Both the position numbers and the translations under genes were made by a program. Below are positions 8,481 through 17,094 of a DNA stretch of 64,000 nt, one piece after another (position 1 is the stretch's first letter; each line of letters starts with the position of its first letter). The notes beneath the pieces are model-generated. The model saw only the letters and a list, made by a program, of their open reading frames with translations, did no database searches and was not told where the DNA came from. The stretch lies in the NCBI GenBank assembly GCA_030657355.1, contig CP131056.1, forward strand, positions 372,001 to 436,000. Reading direction: 5' to 3'. Source of the DNA: Radicibacter daui (GTDB lineage: Bacteria; Pseudomonadota; Alphaproteobacteria; Radicibacterales; Radicibacteraceae).

Positions 8481-8909
8481 TCAGGGCGCCGCGGGCGCAG
8501 GGGCTCCGGTGGGGGCCGGCGCGGAGGGCGGCGGCGGGTCGCCGATCGCCAGCCGCATGACGGCAATTTCCTGCAACTGGTCGACGATGATTTCCTGGGC
8601 AATGCGCCGCAGCGTTTCGTTGCTGCCGTAGCGCAGCTCCGCCTCGGCCATGTCGATGGCGCCTTGATGGTGCGGGATCATCATCAGGGCAAAGTCCCGG
8701 TCGATATCGCCGCTGGGCGTAACCGCCATGCCCTGCATCATCCGGGTCATGGCCGTATCATTGTCGGCAAGAAAGGGGGCTTCGGCCCCGGCTGCCGCGC
8801 TATCCGGGGCGGCGGTTTGCTCGCCATTGGCGCTGGCGACGCCAGAGGCGGCAAGGACCAGCAGGGCGGCAACACAGGCGGCGCTGCTGTGGCGGGCTGG
8901 AAAACGCAT
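8481..8909 (-). CDS. DUF305 family secreted protein
   Basis: 142 residues with a signal peptide (residues 1-27, ending ASGVASA). It then has the DUF305 core, ALMMIPHHQGAIDMAEAELR (about 74-93), whose His80, His81 and Met residues are typical and suggest metal binding; copper has been proposed for relatives. A proline/alanine-rich tail ends the protein. GAGGA precedes the ATG. It is 72 bases after the beta-propeller's upstream end on the same strand, and the 155-base gap ahead of it carries an ECF-like promoter candidate (9007-9016 with TGTCT at 8989-8993). Whether it binds metal here is not shown. Confidence 0.88.
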   Translation of the reverse strand: MRFPARHSSAACVAALLVLAASGVASANGEQTAAPDSAAAGAEAPFLADNDTAMTRMMQGMAVTPSGDIDRDFALMMIPHHQGAIDMAEAELRYGSNETLRRIAQEIIVDQLQEIAVMRLAIGDPPPPSAPAPTGAPAPAAP

Positions 8910-9064
8910 CGAAATCCTCGCTTCGACTGTCCGGGCTTCCGCCCGCCACCCGGTTTCAGACCGGGCAGCGGGGGTGGTTCATAAGGTCAGACAGCGGGCG
9001 AGGCGGTTTTATTCCCGGCGACCTGAAAAAAACTGGTGCCGGCTTTTGCCGTGGGGTCCCCGGA

Positions 9065-10450
9065 TCAGGGGGTATTCTTCTGCGGGGTCTTGTTTTCTGC
9101 GGGTTTCCATCCGTCCGTCAGGGTGCCGAGAAAAACGACGACGTCCTTGATCTCCTGCGCGTCGAGCGCCGGTTTCTGGCCGGGCTTGCGGTCGAGCGGG
9201 GCGTCGATGACGTCGATGTTGGTGCGGTACCCGGCCGGCAGGTCGTCATATTTCTCGGGCTTGCCGTTCTTGCCCTTCGGGTAGAACTCAGCAGGGTTGG
9301 TGTCGCGCCGAACGTAGAACTTCACCACCTCTTCCAGTGTGGTGAAGCGGCCATTGTGGAAGAAGGCATGGCGCGTGGAGGCATTACGCAGCGTCGGGGT
9401 TTTGAAGAGGCCGCAATTCTGCGTCTGGCGCGAATAGGCATCGTCACGCAGCGGCCCGCAGATACCCAGATCATGCCAGGCCGGGTCGGCATTGGCGGAG
9501 ATCTTCGGGTTCCGCGGCACACCCAGCGCCTCATATTCATAGTCGGTGAAGACCGGCGGGCGTCCCTCGGCATCGGTGGTGTCGAGATGGCAGGAGGAGC
9601 AGTTGCCCTTCTTCGGGTCGTCAAACAGCTTGAGACCGCGTGCTTCGGCCGGGCTGAGTTTGGCCTCTCCTTTGAGGTAATAATCATACTTGCTGGTAAA
9701 GGCATGGAAGCCGGGGGCCTCCATCTGGTAGCGCGCCAGCGCAAAGCTGGCTTCGGTCAGCGTCATTTCCGGATCATCCAGCACCTGATCGCCGAAAAGC
9801 TGACCAATCTGCCGGCCATACCCGTCCTTGATGCGCTGATAGACGGCGTGCCGATCGCTGTTCGCCATCTCGAAAGGCGAAAACAGCGGACCGCTCGCCT
9901 GGTCTTCCAGCGTGTCGGCCCGCCCGTCCCAGAAGAAGCCGCCTTCGGGCACGATGTCGGGCGCGGTGCTGGCCGCCTTCGGCTGGTTGCCGGCACTGCC
10001 AACCAGCGTGACCGGCGTTGCCGGGCCTTCCACCTCGTTCGGGCTTTCCGGCCCAATGGAAAAGGCATGGGACAGATATTTATAGGTCAGGCTGGGCACG
10101 GGGCGGATGCCCGGCTGGTCCAGCTTCGGCCCGCCCAGCTGCACGACCAGCCTGTTGGCGGGGGCATAGTGGTTTTCCGGGGCATGGCAGGAGCTGCAGG
10201 CCATCTGGCCGGAGGCTGACAGGCTCTTGTCGAAGAACAGCGCCTTGCCGAGTTTTGCCGCCGCGCTGAGGCCTGAATCGGCAGCATCGTCATAGGTCGC
10301 CGTGTCGTCAGCAGCGGCAGCAGAGGGAGCGGCGGAAGTGCTTGCGCCGGCGGGGCCCGCAGAAAGCCCCGCGTCGGCAACGCCCGAAAGCACAAGGCCT
10401 GCGAGCGTCGCCGCCGGAGCGATGCGAGCCAGAAGTTTTGTCACGGACAT
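9065..10450 (-). CDS. Di-heme cytochrome c peroxidase (MauG/CcpA family)
   Basis: 461 residues. A signal sequence occupies about the first 27 residues, followed by a low-complexity Ala/Ser segment. Two c-type heme sites are seen: CSSCH at 85-89 and CSSCH at 284-288, the spacing of bacterial di-heme peroxidases. The conserved GGFFWDGRADTLEDQA (about 170-185) and NASTRHAFFHNGRFTTLEE regions are also present. It would reduce hydrogen peroxide, or oxidise a partner, in the periplasm using electrons from a cytochrome or cupredoxin. Heme attachment depends on the ccm genes at 43.8 and 54.4-57.4 kb. It follows the phosphoesterase by 20 bases, hence same operon. Confidence 0.92.
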   Translation of the reverse strand: MSVTKLLARIAPAATLAGLVLSGVADAGLSAGPAGASTSAAPSAAAADDTATYDDAADSGLSAAAKLGKALFFDKSLSASGQMACSSCHAPENHYAPANRLVVQLGGPKLDQPGIRPVPSLTYKYLSHAFSIGPESPNEVEGPATPVTLVGSAGNQPKAASTAPDIVPEGGFFWDGRADTLEDQASGPLFSPFEMANSDRHAVYQRIKDGYGRQIGQLFGDQVLDDPEMTLTEASFALARYQMEAPGFHAFTSKYDYYLKGEAKLSPAEARGLKLFDDPKKGNCSSCHLDTTDAEGRPPVFTDYEYEALGVPRNPKISANADPAWHDLGICGPLRDDAYSRQTQNCGLFKTPTLRNASTRHAFFHNGRFTTLEEVVKFYVRRDTNPAEFYPKGKNGKPEKYDDLPAGYRTNIDVIDAPLDRKPGQKPALDAQEIKDVVVFLGTLTDGWKPAENKTPQKNTP

Positions 10451-10470
10451 TCTTTCTGGCTCTTTTCGTC

Positions 10471-12105
10471 TTACATCTGGGTGCCGGTCTTCGGGTCCAG
10501 CATCAGCGCGCTGTTGCCGGGCTTCGACCAGTCGAACATGCCGTCGATGGAACCGGCGATGGCATCGAAGGAGCCGCCGCCGATGCGCTGGCCAGCCAGC
10601 CAGTTATCTTCCACGAAGCGGATGAGCGAGGTCTGGTCGGTCAGGGTGTGATCGACGAAGTTGCTCCTGGCATAGGGCGAGACCACCAGCATCGGCTGGC
10701 GGGTGCCGTAACCGCAGCGGCCTTCAGCCGGGGCGCCGGTCACGCCCGGCAGCGGCGTGCCGCTCAGGCACTGGTCGCCGTTCAGCACGTCATAGCCCTT
10801 AACCGGGATGTTGGACGGGTTGATCACGGCATGGGCATGGTCGTACCAGCCATCGCTGTCGTCATACATGATGACGATGGCGGTGTTCTTCCACTCCGGC
10901 GACTTCTCGATGCTGTTGACGGCGTTGGTCACGAATTCCTGTTCGTCCAGCGGGTCGGAATAACCGGCATGGCCGTCCTGGAAGCCCGAGGCCTTGAGGA
11001 AGCTGACGGCCGGCATGTTGCCGTTCTTCAGCGCGGCGAAGAAATCGTCGATGTCGTACTGGTGGTTGGCGCCGCCGTCATTGCCGGTGCCGATGGCATC
11101 GACCGAGCTCGGGCGGGTGTGCTGCGGGTTGGCGGTGGAGGCGTAGTACTGGAACGGCTGGTGGTGGGGGATGTAGTCCACCTCCGTCACATTGGTGACG
11201 GCCGAGGTGGTGGTGCGGGCGCAGCCGGTGGTGCCGTTGCCGTTGGTCTTCGTCAGGTCAAACCCGCCCTCGAAGAAACCCCAGCTGATGTTTTTCGCAT
11301 TCAGCAGGTCGCCGATATTCTTGCCATAGAGCAGGCCAGTGAGGCCTTGCGAACACACGTCCCCGGTGGGGTCGAGGTCGCTGATCATGGTCCAGCCGCC
11401 ATTGCCGTCGGGCACGACGCGGCCCTTGTCATAGGTGCCGTCCTTTTCCAGCGTATAGCCCGGCGGCAGGATCATGCCGTTGGTCTGGCCGGAAATCAGA
11501 TTGATGGCGCCGGGGGTGGAGGGGCCGAAATTGGTCGAGAAGGAATTATCGTCCATCGCGAAGTGCTGGGCGTAGTTCCACATCGCGGTGACGGTGTTGC
11601 CGTCGTAATAGCCCATCACCTGGCCCCTGGTGCCGAACTCGCCGGCAGCGCCCTTGGTGCCGCGGCCGGTATGGGCCGGGAACAGGTCCATGGCGTAATT
11701 GTCATAGGCCGCCTGCTCGGCGGTGTAGCCGTGATCCTGCGACTGCGTTGCTGCCTGCGTGCGGTCAAGGCGGAAAGGGGCGGCTGCATCGGCGCCGTTG
11801 CCGGCAGCGGTCTGGTTCGGGTTGTCCTTGAGGAGACCCGCCTTTTCCAGCGTGTTAATGTCGGTCGGCGTGTTGGCGGCGGCGGTGAAGTTTGGCTCAC
11901 CCTCCGGATTGGCCGCCTTCGGGTAAGTGGCGAAATAGTGATCGAAGGAGACATTCTCCTGGAAGATCACCACCAGATGCTTGATCGGGGTTGCCGTGTT
12001 GGGCGCAGCCGTTTCCGCGGCCATGGCCGGGAAGGAAGCGGCGGTCAGCAGCGCCAGCGTGCTGCAGGCGGCAAGGGCCGCCCGGCGGGTGTTTCGGGTC
12101 ATCAT
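10471..12105 (-). CDS. Secreted phosphoesterase (acid phosphatase/phospholipase C superfamily)
   Basis: 544 residues with a signal peptide (about 1-29, twin arginines in NTRRAALA but a weak Tat match). The PF04185-type phosphoesterase fold begins with KHLVVIFQENVSFDHYFATY; the ENxSFDHYF block holds metal and nucleophile residues in AcpA-type acid phosphatases. Later blocks are TAIVIMYDDSDGWYDH and GTRQPMLVVSPYARSNFVDH, the expected second metal-binding region. Substrate (phosphomonoester or phospholipid) cannot be assigned. It is first in a run with cytochrome c peroxidase, DUF305 and beta-propeller genes. Confidence 0.88.
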   Translation of the reverse strand: MMTRNTRRAALAACSTLALLTAASFPAMAAETAAPNTATPIKHLVVIFQENVSFDHYFATYPKAANPEGEPNFTAAANTPTDINTLEKAGLLKDNPNQTAAGNGADAAAPFRLDRTQAATQSQDHGYTAEQAAYDNYAMDLFPAHTGRGTKGAAGEFGTRGQVMGYYDGNTVTAMWNYAQHFAMDDNSFSTNFGPSTPGAINLISGQTNGMILPPGYTLEKDGTYDKGRVVPDGNGGWTMISDLDPTGDVCSQGLTGLLYGKNIGDLLNAKNISWGFFEGGFDLTKTNGNGTTGCARTTTSAVTNVTEVDYIPHHQPFQYYASTANPQHTRPSSVDAIGTGNDGGANHQYDIDDFFAALKNGNMPAVSFLKASGFQDGHAGYSDPLDEQEFVTNAVNSIEKSPEWKNTAIVIMYDDSDGWYDHAHAVINPSNIPVKGYDVLNGDQCLSGTPLPGVTGAPAEGRCGYGTRQPMLVVSPYARSNFVDHTLTDQTSLIRFVEDNWLAGQRIGGGSFDAIAGSIDGMFDWSKPGNSALMLDPKTGTQM

Positions 12106-12307
12106 CGTCCTCGTCTGTCGCTGTTTGGCTTATGTTCTGCTTGTTCCCCGGCTCACGGGGAGAAGCTGGCCTGCAGCGGCCCCCGGGGCGGGGCGTCCGG
12201 CTGTTTCGCCGGATCGGTTTCAGCGCTATCAGCGGCATATTGCAGAGGGATGACCGGGGGCAGTCGGGAAGGGCTTCTGCGTCAACTTGCGCCAGAGGCG
12301 AGACGTC

Positions 12308-12343
12308 GCAGGCCCCCGCCGCCCACCGGCAGCGGGGGCCTGC
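12308..12343. repeat. 12-bp perfect inverted repeat (hairpin)
   Basis: GCAGGCCCCCGC at 12308-12319 and GCGGGGGCCTGC at 12332-12343, just past the end of the minus-strand hydrolase gene. It has no U-tract on the minus strand, so it is more likely an mRNA 3'-end stabiliser or Rho-dependent site than a full intrinsic terminator. Confidence 0.6.
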
Positions 12344-12352
12344 TGAACTGCT

Positions 12353-13207
12353 TTAACCCTTCAGGAACCGCCGGATGGCGGCAGCGATTTCCCCGGCATG
12401 CGTTTCCAGCGCAAAATGGCCGGTATCGAGCAACTGGACTTCGGCCTGCGGCAGGTCGCGCTTGTAGGCCTCGGCACCCGGCGGCAGGAAAAACGGGTCG
12501 TTCTTGCCCCAGATCGCCAGCAGCTTCGGCTGATGCTGGCGGAAATAGGCCTGGAAGGCCGGGTAGAGCTTCACGTTGCTGGCATAATCGAGAAAGAGAT
12601 CGAGCTGGATGTCATCCACACCCGGCCGGCCGGTGTAGTACGCATCAAGCGCACTGCCGTCAGGCGAGACTTTCGAGACGTCCGGCACGCCATGTTCATA
12701 TTGCCAGCGGATGGACGTGGGAGTGAGCATGGCACGCTGCGCTTCGCGGTTGGCGGCGGTCGGTTCGCGCCAGTAACGCTGGATGGGATCCCATCCTTCG
12801 CTGAGACCCTCGAGATAGGCATTGCCATTCTGCGAGATGATGCCGGTGATGCGCTCCGGATGCGCCATCGCCAGCCGGAAGCCGGTCGGTGCGCCATAGT
12901 CGAAGACATAGATCGCGAACTTCCTGAGCCCGATCACCTCGGTAAAGCGGCCGATCACCTCGGCCAGATGGTCGAAGCTGTAGGTAAATTCCTCGCGCGG
13001 CGGCAGGGCAGACTGGCCGAAGCCCGGCAGGTCGGGGGCTACCAGATGAAACTCGTCCGCCAGCAGCGGAATGAGGTCGCGGAACATGTGGCTGGAGCTC
13101 GGGAAGCCGTGCAGCAACAGCAGTGTTGGCTTCGCCGCATCACCGGCTTCGCGGTAAAAAACCTCATAACCATCGACATCGGCGGTGCGAAAGGAAACGG
13201 TGCTCAT
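12353..13207 (-). CDS. Alpha/beta hydrolase, haloalkane dehalogenase/epoxide hydrolase-like
   Basis: 284 residues with the fold markers LLLLHGFPSSSHMFRDLIP (oxyanion HG at 33-34), a nucleophile elbow in which the residue is Asp (AIYVFDYGAPTGF, Asp103), and a C-terminal His in DTGHFALETH. GKNDPFFLPP contains the probable acid. An Asp nucleophile points to C-halogen or epoxide chemistry rather than ester hydrolysis, though many homologues have unknown substrates. It is the third gene of the AhpD-PPOX-hydrolase operon driven from the LysR-linked promoter near 14.6 kb. Confidence 0.85.
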   Translation of the reverse strand: MSTVSFRTADVDGYEVFYREAGDAAKPTLLLLHGFPSSSHMFRDLIPLLADEFHLVAPDLPGFGQSALPPREEFTYSFDHLAEVIGRFTEVIGLRKFAIYVFDYGAPTGFRLAMAHPERITGIISQNGNAYLEGLSEGWDPIQRYWREPTAANREAQRAMLTPTSIRWQYEHGVPDVSKVSPDGSALDAYYTGRPGVDDIQLDLFLDYASNVKLYPAFQAYFRQHQPKLLAIWGKNDPFFLPPGAEAYKRDLPQAEVQLLDTGHFALETHAGEIAAAIRRFLKG

Positions 13208-13288
13208 CGGGCAAAACTCCGGGGTTGCCGGGCACCATCGCGCCCGGTCGGGAAAGAGGATCGAATTGGGGGCGGGGTGCCGGAGGCT

Positions 13289-13915
13289 TTAGCCGGCCGC
13301 GCCGGCGAGCCGGGCCTTGAGGGCGGCGTTTTCCGCCTCCAGCACGGCAATACGCTCCTGCATCATCCGCGTGGCGGCACTCACTTCCTCGGCGGTAAAG
13401 CGCGGGATGATGTGCTGCGGGCAGTTCCAGTCAAAGGCTTCCAGCCGCAGGCGGAAAATGCGCTCCACCTTGGCCCGGTAACCCTCCGGTGCTACCAGCC
13501 GGGCAAGCTCCGGCTCATCTTCCGGCATTACGATCTCGGCATGGGCAAACAGCTTCAGCCGGGCGCGGCGGGCATAATCCATCAAGATCAGGCTTACCTT
13601 GTCATCGCTGCCGATATTGCCGGTGGAGATGTACTGGAGGTTGCCGCGATAGTCGGCAAAAGCCAGCGTCCGGTCGTCGACCAGCTTCAGGAAGCCGCGC
13701 GGGCCTCCGCGGTGCTGTACATAGGGCCAGCCGGTCTCGGACACGGTTGCCATGTAAAAGCTGTCGCGTTCGGCGATGAAGGCGGCTTCCGCCTCGGTAA
13801 AGCGCTCGAAGCGGCGGTTGCCCTTGAAGTCCTGCCAGTGCTGGTCCACGCCCATGCGGGCCTGCGCCGCCACGACGCCGGGCGTCAGGGCAATGTCGAG
13901 AAATCCGTAAGGCAT
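13289..13915 (-). CDS. Pyridoxamine 5'-phosphate oxidase-like flavin-binding protein
   Basis: 208 residues. The frame extends further upstream, but ATG 13915 has GGAGG nine bases ahead and starts the conserved region. FYMATVSETGWPYVQHRGGPRGF (about 51-73, FMN-binding split barrel) and LAFADYRGNLQYISTGNI are characteristic of the PNPOx-like family used in general flavin redox or F420/heme binding. The C-terminal 40 residues form a likely coiled coil (ATRMMQERIAVLEAENAALK). It sits between the AhpD-like and hydrolase genes. True pyridoxine oxidation is unlikely. Confidence 0.83.
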   Translation of the reverse strand: MPYGFLDIALTPGVVAAQARMGVDQHWQDFKGNRRFERFTEAEAAFIAERDSFYMATVSETGWPYVQHRGGPRGFLKLVDDRTLAFADYRGNLQYISTGNIGSDDKVSLILMDYARRARLKLFAHAEIVMPEDEPELARLVAPEGYRAKVERIFRLRLEAFDWNCPQHIIPRFTAEEVSAATRMMQERIAVLEAENAALKARLAGAAG

Positions 13916-13973
13916 GATCCGGCCTCCTTTTCTCTGCTCGTCTTGCTGCTGTCGTCCGGCGCCCGGCGGTATC

Positions 13974-14519
13974 TCAGGCGGCTTCGGCCCGGCGCACGAC
14001 CGGGAAATCGATGTCGGTCTTCGCCGTTTCATTGAGGAAGTTGGTGAAGACATTGAGCGCCACGTGGGCGACGATCTCCACAATCTCCCCATCGCCGAAG
14101 CCTGCGGCACGCACCGCGGCGATATCGGCCTCGCTGACATGGCCGCGCTCACGGGCGACCTTGGCGGCGAAGGCAACGGCGGCCGCGGCCTTGCCATCCG
14201 CCGAACCGCCCTTGCGGTTCAGGGCGATTTCTTCGGCGCTCAGCTTGGCAAGGTTGGCGCCGAGATAGCTGTGGGCGGAAAGGCAATAGTCGCAGCCATT
14301 CACCTCGGCGACGGCAAGGGCAATACGCTCGCGCGTCTTGACGTCCAGCGAGCGGGTCAGGGCACCGTGAAAGCCGGTGAAAGCTTCAAGTGCCACCGGG
14401 CTGTTGGCAATGAGGCGGAAGAGGTTGGGTACGGCACCCAGCTGCTTCTGCACGGCAGTCAGCACAGGCTTCGAGGCTTCCAGGGCAGTGTCGAGCGTGG
14501 GGATGGCAAGGCGTGACAT
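13974..14519 (-). CDS. AhpD/carboxymuconolactone decarboxylase-family protein
   Basis: 181 residues from ATG 14519, which has GGAGG about eight bases upstream (a longer frame from 14588 lacks support). The AhpD core is RIALAVAEVNGCDYCLSAHS (about 65-84) with the redox pair Cys76-Cys79 and His83, preceded by Glu72. This matches the peroxidase-related alkylhydroperoxidase signature. It could reduce peroxides or relay electrons. It is the first gene of a three-gene operon divergent from LysR 14658. Confidence 0.9.
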   Translation of the reverse strand: MSRLAIPTLDTALEASKPVLTAVQKQLGAVPNLFRLIANSPVALEAFTGFHGALTRSLDVKTRERIALAVAEVNGCDYCLSAHSYLGANLAKLSAEEIALNRKGGSADGKAAAAVAFAAKVARERGHVSEADIAAVRAAGFGDGEIVEIVAHVALNVFTNFLNETAKTDIDFPVVRRAEAA

Positions 14520-14584
14520 GGTTTGAACCTCCAGCTTTGTTGTTGAACGACCGCTTGGGCCGGCAAGGAGGAAGATGCTGTTTT

Positions 14585-14597
14585 TCACGTTTCGTGA
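14585..14597. promoter_or_regulatory. Small palindrome, candidate LysR operator
   Basis: TCACG-TTT-CGTGA between the divergent AhpD operon and the LysR gene. Position and symmetry suggest regulator binding; not otherwise tested. Confidence 0.35.
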
Positions 14598-14657
14598 TAA
14601 TTCCGTAAGTCAGAAAGGCATCTTTCCAAAATTTGAAAATATCGGAGCGCGCGGGTC

Positions 14658-15581
14658 ATGGATCGGCTGGAGGCAATGACGCTGCTGCTGGCGGTGGTGG
14701 AAAAGGGCAGCCTGTCGGCGGCCGGCCGCGCGCTGCGGGTGCCGGTGCCGACACTCAGCCGCAAACTCTCTGACCTGGAAGCTCATATCGGCACCCAGCT
14801 TCTGCTGCGCACCACTCGCAAACTGACTCTGACCGAAGCAGGCGAGGCCTATCTGGCGGCCGCCCGCCGCATTCTCGATCAGGTGGAAGAAGCCGAGCGC
14901 GAGGCTGCCGGTGAATTTACCGCCCCGCGCGGTGAGCTGGTGATAACGGCTCCGCTCTTCTTTGGCCGGCTGCATGTGCTGCCGGTGGTGGGCGAATTTC
15001 TGGCACTCTATCCGGAAATCAACATCCGCCTGCTGTTGTCGGACCGGAATGTCCAGCTGGTGGAAGACCATGTGGATATGGCTGTGCGTATCGGCCGTCT
15101 GCCTGACAGCAGCATGATCGCCACGCGCGTCGGCGCCCTGCGCACGGTATTTTGCGCCAGCCCTGATTTCCTGGCGCTTCACGGTACGCCTGCGCGGCCG
15201 GAAGAGCTGGCCGGGTTGCCGGCCGTCTTGTTTGACGGGCCGACACCGACCCTTGGCTGGCGCTATGTGCCGCAAGGGGCGGCAGTGCCGGTTGATGTCC
15301 GGGCAACACCGCGCCTGGCGGTGTCATCGGCAGAAGCGGCCGCCGATGCCGCCATCAGCGGCCTCGGCATCACCCGCCTGCTGCATTATCAGGTCGCGGA
15401 GGCTGTGGCTGCGGGCCGCCTAAAATTGCTGCTGGAAGAATTCGAACCCGAGCCGGCACCGGTTAATCTGGTGCATGCCGCGCGCGGGCAGATGCCGCTC
15501 AAGATGCGGCGGTTTCTGGATTTCGCCACGCCAAGGCTCAGGCAGGCGCTTGGCCGGCTGATGCCCGGCGGGGAGGAATAA
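14658..15581 (+). CDS. LysR-family transcriptional regulator
   Basis: 307 residues. HTH with LLAVVEKGSLSAAGRALRV (about 11-29) and PTLSRKLSDLEAHIGTQLLL, then effector domain beginning GELVITAPLFFGRLHVLP. It is divergent from the AhpD-PPOX-hydrolase operon and separated by only 5 bases from the downstream EamA transporter, so it may share a transcript with the exporter. The target set implies response to an organic oxidant or xenobiotic; the effector is unknown. Confidence 0.9.
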   Translation: MDRLEAMTLLLAVVEKGSLSAAGRALRVPVPTLSRKLSDLEAHIGTQLLLRTTRKLTLTEAGEAYLAAARRILDQVEEAEREAAGEFTAPRGELVITAPLFFGRLHVLPVVGEFLALYPEINIRLLLSDRNVQLVEDHVDMAVRIGRLPDSSMIATRVGALRTVFCASPDFLALHGTPARPEELAGLPAVLFDGPTPTLGWRYVPQGAAVPVDVRATPRLAVSSAEAAADAAISGLGITRLLHYQVAEAVAAGRLKLLLEEFEPEPAPVNLVHAARGQMPLKMRRFLDFATPRLRQALGRLMPGGEE

Positions 15582-15586
15582 AAGGG

Positions 15587-16555
15587 ATGGACGGGCAGGA
15601 GACGCAGCACAGCACCGGCGGGTTCATCGCTGTCCTTCTCGGCGCGACTTTTCTGATGGGCTCCAGCTTCATTGCCGGCAAGCTGCTGATGCAGGCGGGG
15701 GTGCCGGCATTCCTGCTGGTGGGCTGGCGCTTTCTGGTGGCGGCGCTGGCAACACTGCCGCTGGTCCTGCTCGAAGGCCGGTTCTGGCGGGCGCTGGTTC
15801 CGGCGGGCCTCACGCTGCGCCATGGCGGGACGGTTATCCTCATCGGGCTGCTGCAGACCGCCGCAGTGATGGGGCTGCTTTTCCTTGCCATGCGCACCAT
15901 CTCGGCCTCCACAGCGGCCATCCTGCTCTTTACCAATCCGCTCTGGGTGGCGCTGCTGAGCCGCCTTTTCTTTGGCGAAAGCCTGTCAGCCGGCCGGCTG
16001 CTGGGGCTGGTACTCGGGCTTGCCGGCGTGTGCCTTGCCATCGGCGTGGGGCCGGATTTTCTGGCCGGCGGCGATGTTTTGCAGGGAGAGTTGACCGGGC
16101 TGGCCTCGGCCCTCTGCTGGTCGGTGGCCACCCTCGTCAACAAGCGCGCCCGGCTGCCCTTCGGCTCCTGGGCGCTCAGTTTCTGGCAGATGCTGCTGGG
16201 ATCGCTGGTTATTCTGGCGCTTGCTCTCGCCCTGGGTCAGCGCTGGCCGGCCGAAACCAGCCTTGCCGACTGGGGCTGGTTCTTCTGGCTGGCGATCCCC
16301 GCTTCCACCGGTTCTTTCGGGCTCTGGTTCGTGGCGCTCAGGAAGGGGGGCGCCACCCGGGCGAGCAGCTTCCTCTTCGCCGCGCCGCTCTTCACGGTGG
16401 TGCTGTCTTTCCTCATTCTCGGGGCACCGCTTACCTGGCCGCAGGCCGTTGGCGGGGCGCTCATTGGCCTTTCGCTCTGGCTGGTAAACCGCAAGACCCT
16501 CGGCCAATCGCCGCAAAGCCGGATTGCGGAAGCCGAGGCGGAAGGGCAGCCCTGA
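15587..16555 (+). CDS. EamA/DMT-family transporter
   Basis: 322 residues with ten predicted membrane helices in two EamA repeats: the first begins GATFLMGSSFIAGKLLMQAG, the second QGELTGLASALCWSVATLVN. These proteins export metabolites or drugs across the inner membrane. It starts 5 bases after the LysR gene, so a shared transcript is likely. The substrate is unknown, but co-location with a detoxification set suggests efflux of a related compound. Confidence 0.9.
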   Translation: MDGQETQHSTGGFIAVLLGATFLMGSSFIAGKLLMQAGVPAFLLVGWRFLVAALATLPLVLLEGRFWRALVPAGLTLRHGGTVILIGLLQTAAVMGLLFLAMRTISASTAAILLFTNPLWVALLSRLFFGESLSAGRLLGLVLGLAGVCLAIGVGPDFLAGGDVLQGELTGLASALCWSVATLVNKRARLPFGSWALSFWQMLLGSLVILALALALGQRWPAETSLADWGWFFWLAIPASTGSFGLWFVALRKGGATRASSFLFAAPLFTVVLSFLILGAPLTWPQAVGGALIGLSLWLVNRKTLGQSPQSRIAEAEAEGQP

Positions 16556-16586
16556 GCGGGCACACCCCCTGCCTCGACCCGATGCC

Positions 16587-17069
16587 CTATTTGCCGTCCG
16601 CAGCCGCCTCGATGGCCGGCAGATCCAGCTTCACCATGCCCATCATGGCCTGCATGGCGCGCCCGGCGCGGGCCGGGTCCTTGTCCTTGAGGAGTGCCAG
16701 CAGGCGACGGGGCGTGACCTGCCAGGTCATGCCGTATTTGTCGGTAATCCAGCCGCATTGCATGGCCTCGCCGCCATCGGCGCCGAGTTTTTCCCACAGC
16801 GCATCGATCTCGTCCTGGCGCTCGCAATTGATCATCAGCGAAATGGCCGGGGTAAACTGAAACTCCGGCCCGCCATTGAGGGCGAGGAACTCCTGTCCCT
16901 CGATCTCGAACGAGACGGTCAGCACACTACCGGGCGTGCCGTGCCCCACCTCGCCCCAGCGCAGCATGTCGGTGATGCGGGCATCGGGAAACAGCGAGCA
17001 GTAGAAGTTGGCAGCTTCTTCCGCCTGACCGTTGAACCACAGGCAGGGAACGATCTTCTGCTTTGTCAT
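16587..17069 (-). CDS. VOC family protein (PhnB-like)
   Basis: 160 residues. It begins KIVPCLWFNGQAEEAANFYC and contains SFEIEGQEFLALNGGPEFQF, the typical PhnB/3-demethylubiquinone-methyltransferase-like VOC family (name by homology only; no methyltransferase function is implied). It is the third gene of the NTF2-VOC-VOC run, whose promoter candidate lies at 18070-18096. Genes of this family are frequent ECF41/ECF42 neighbours. Substrate unknown. Confidence 0.87.
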   Translation of the reverse strand: MTKQKIVPCLWFNGQAEEAANFYCSLFPDARITDMLRWGEVGHGTPGSVLTVSFEIEGQEFLALNGGPEFQFTPAISLMINCERQDEIDALWEKLGADGGEAMQCGWITDKYGMTWQVTPRRLLALLKDKDPARAGRAMQAMMGMVKLDLPAIEAAADGK

Positions 17070-17094
17070 GGGGTTTCCTCTGATCTTTCGGGGT

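Noticed and set aside
10342-12726. A plus-strand open frame of about 794 codons over the phosphoesterase gene
   Set aside because: It is the complement frame of the phosphoesterase and shows no domain-like sequence or ribosome-binding site.
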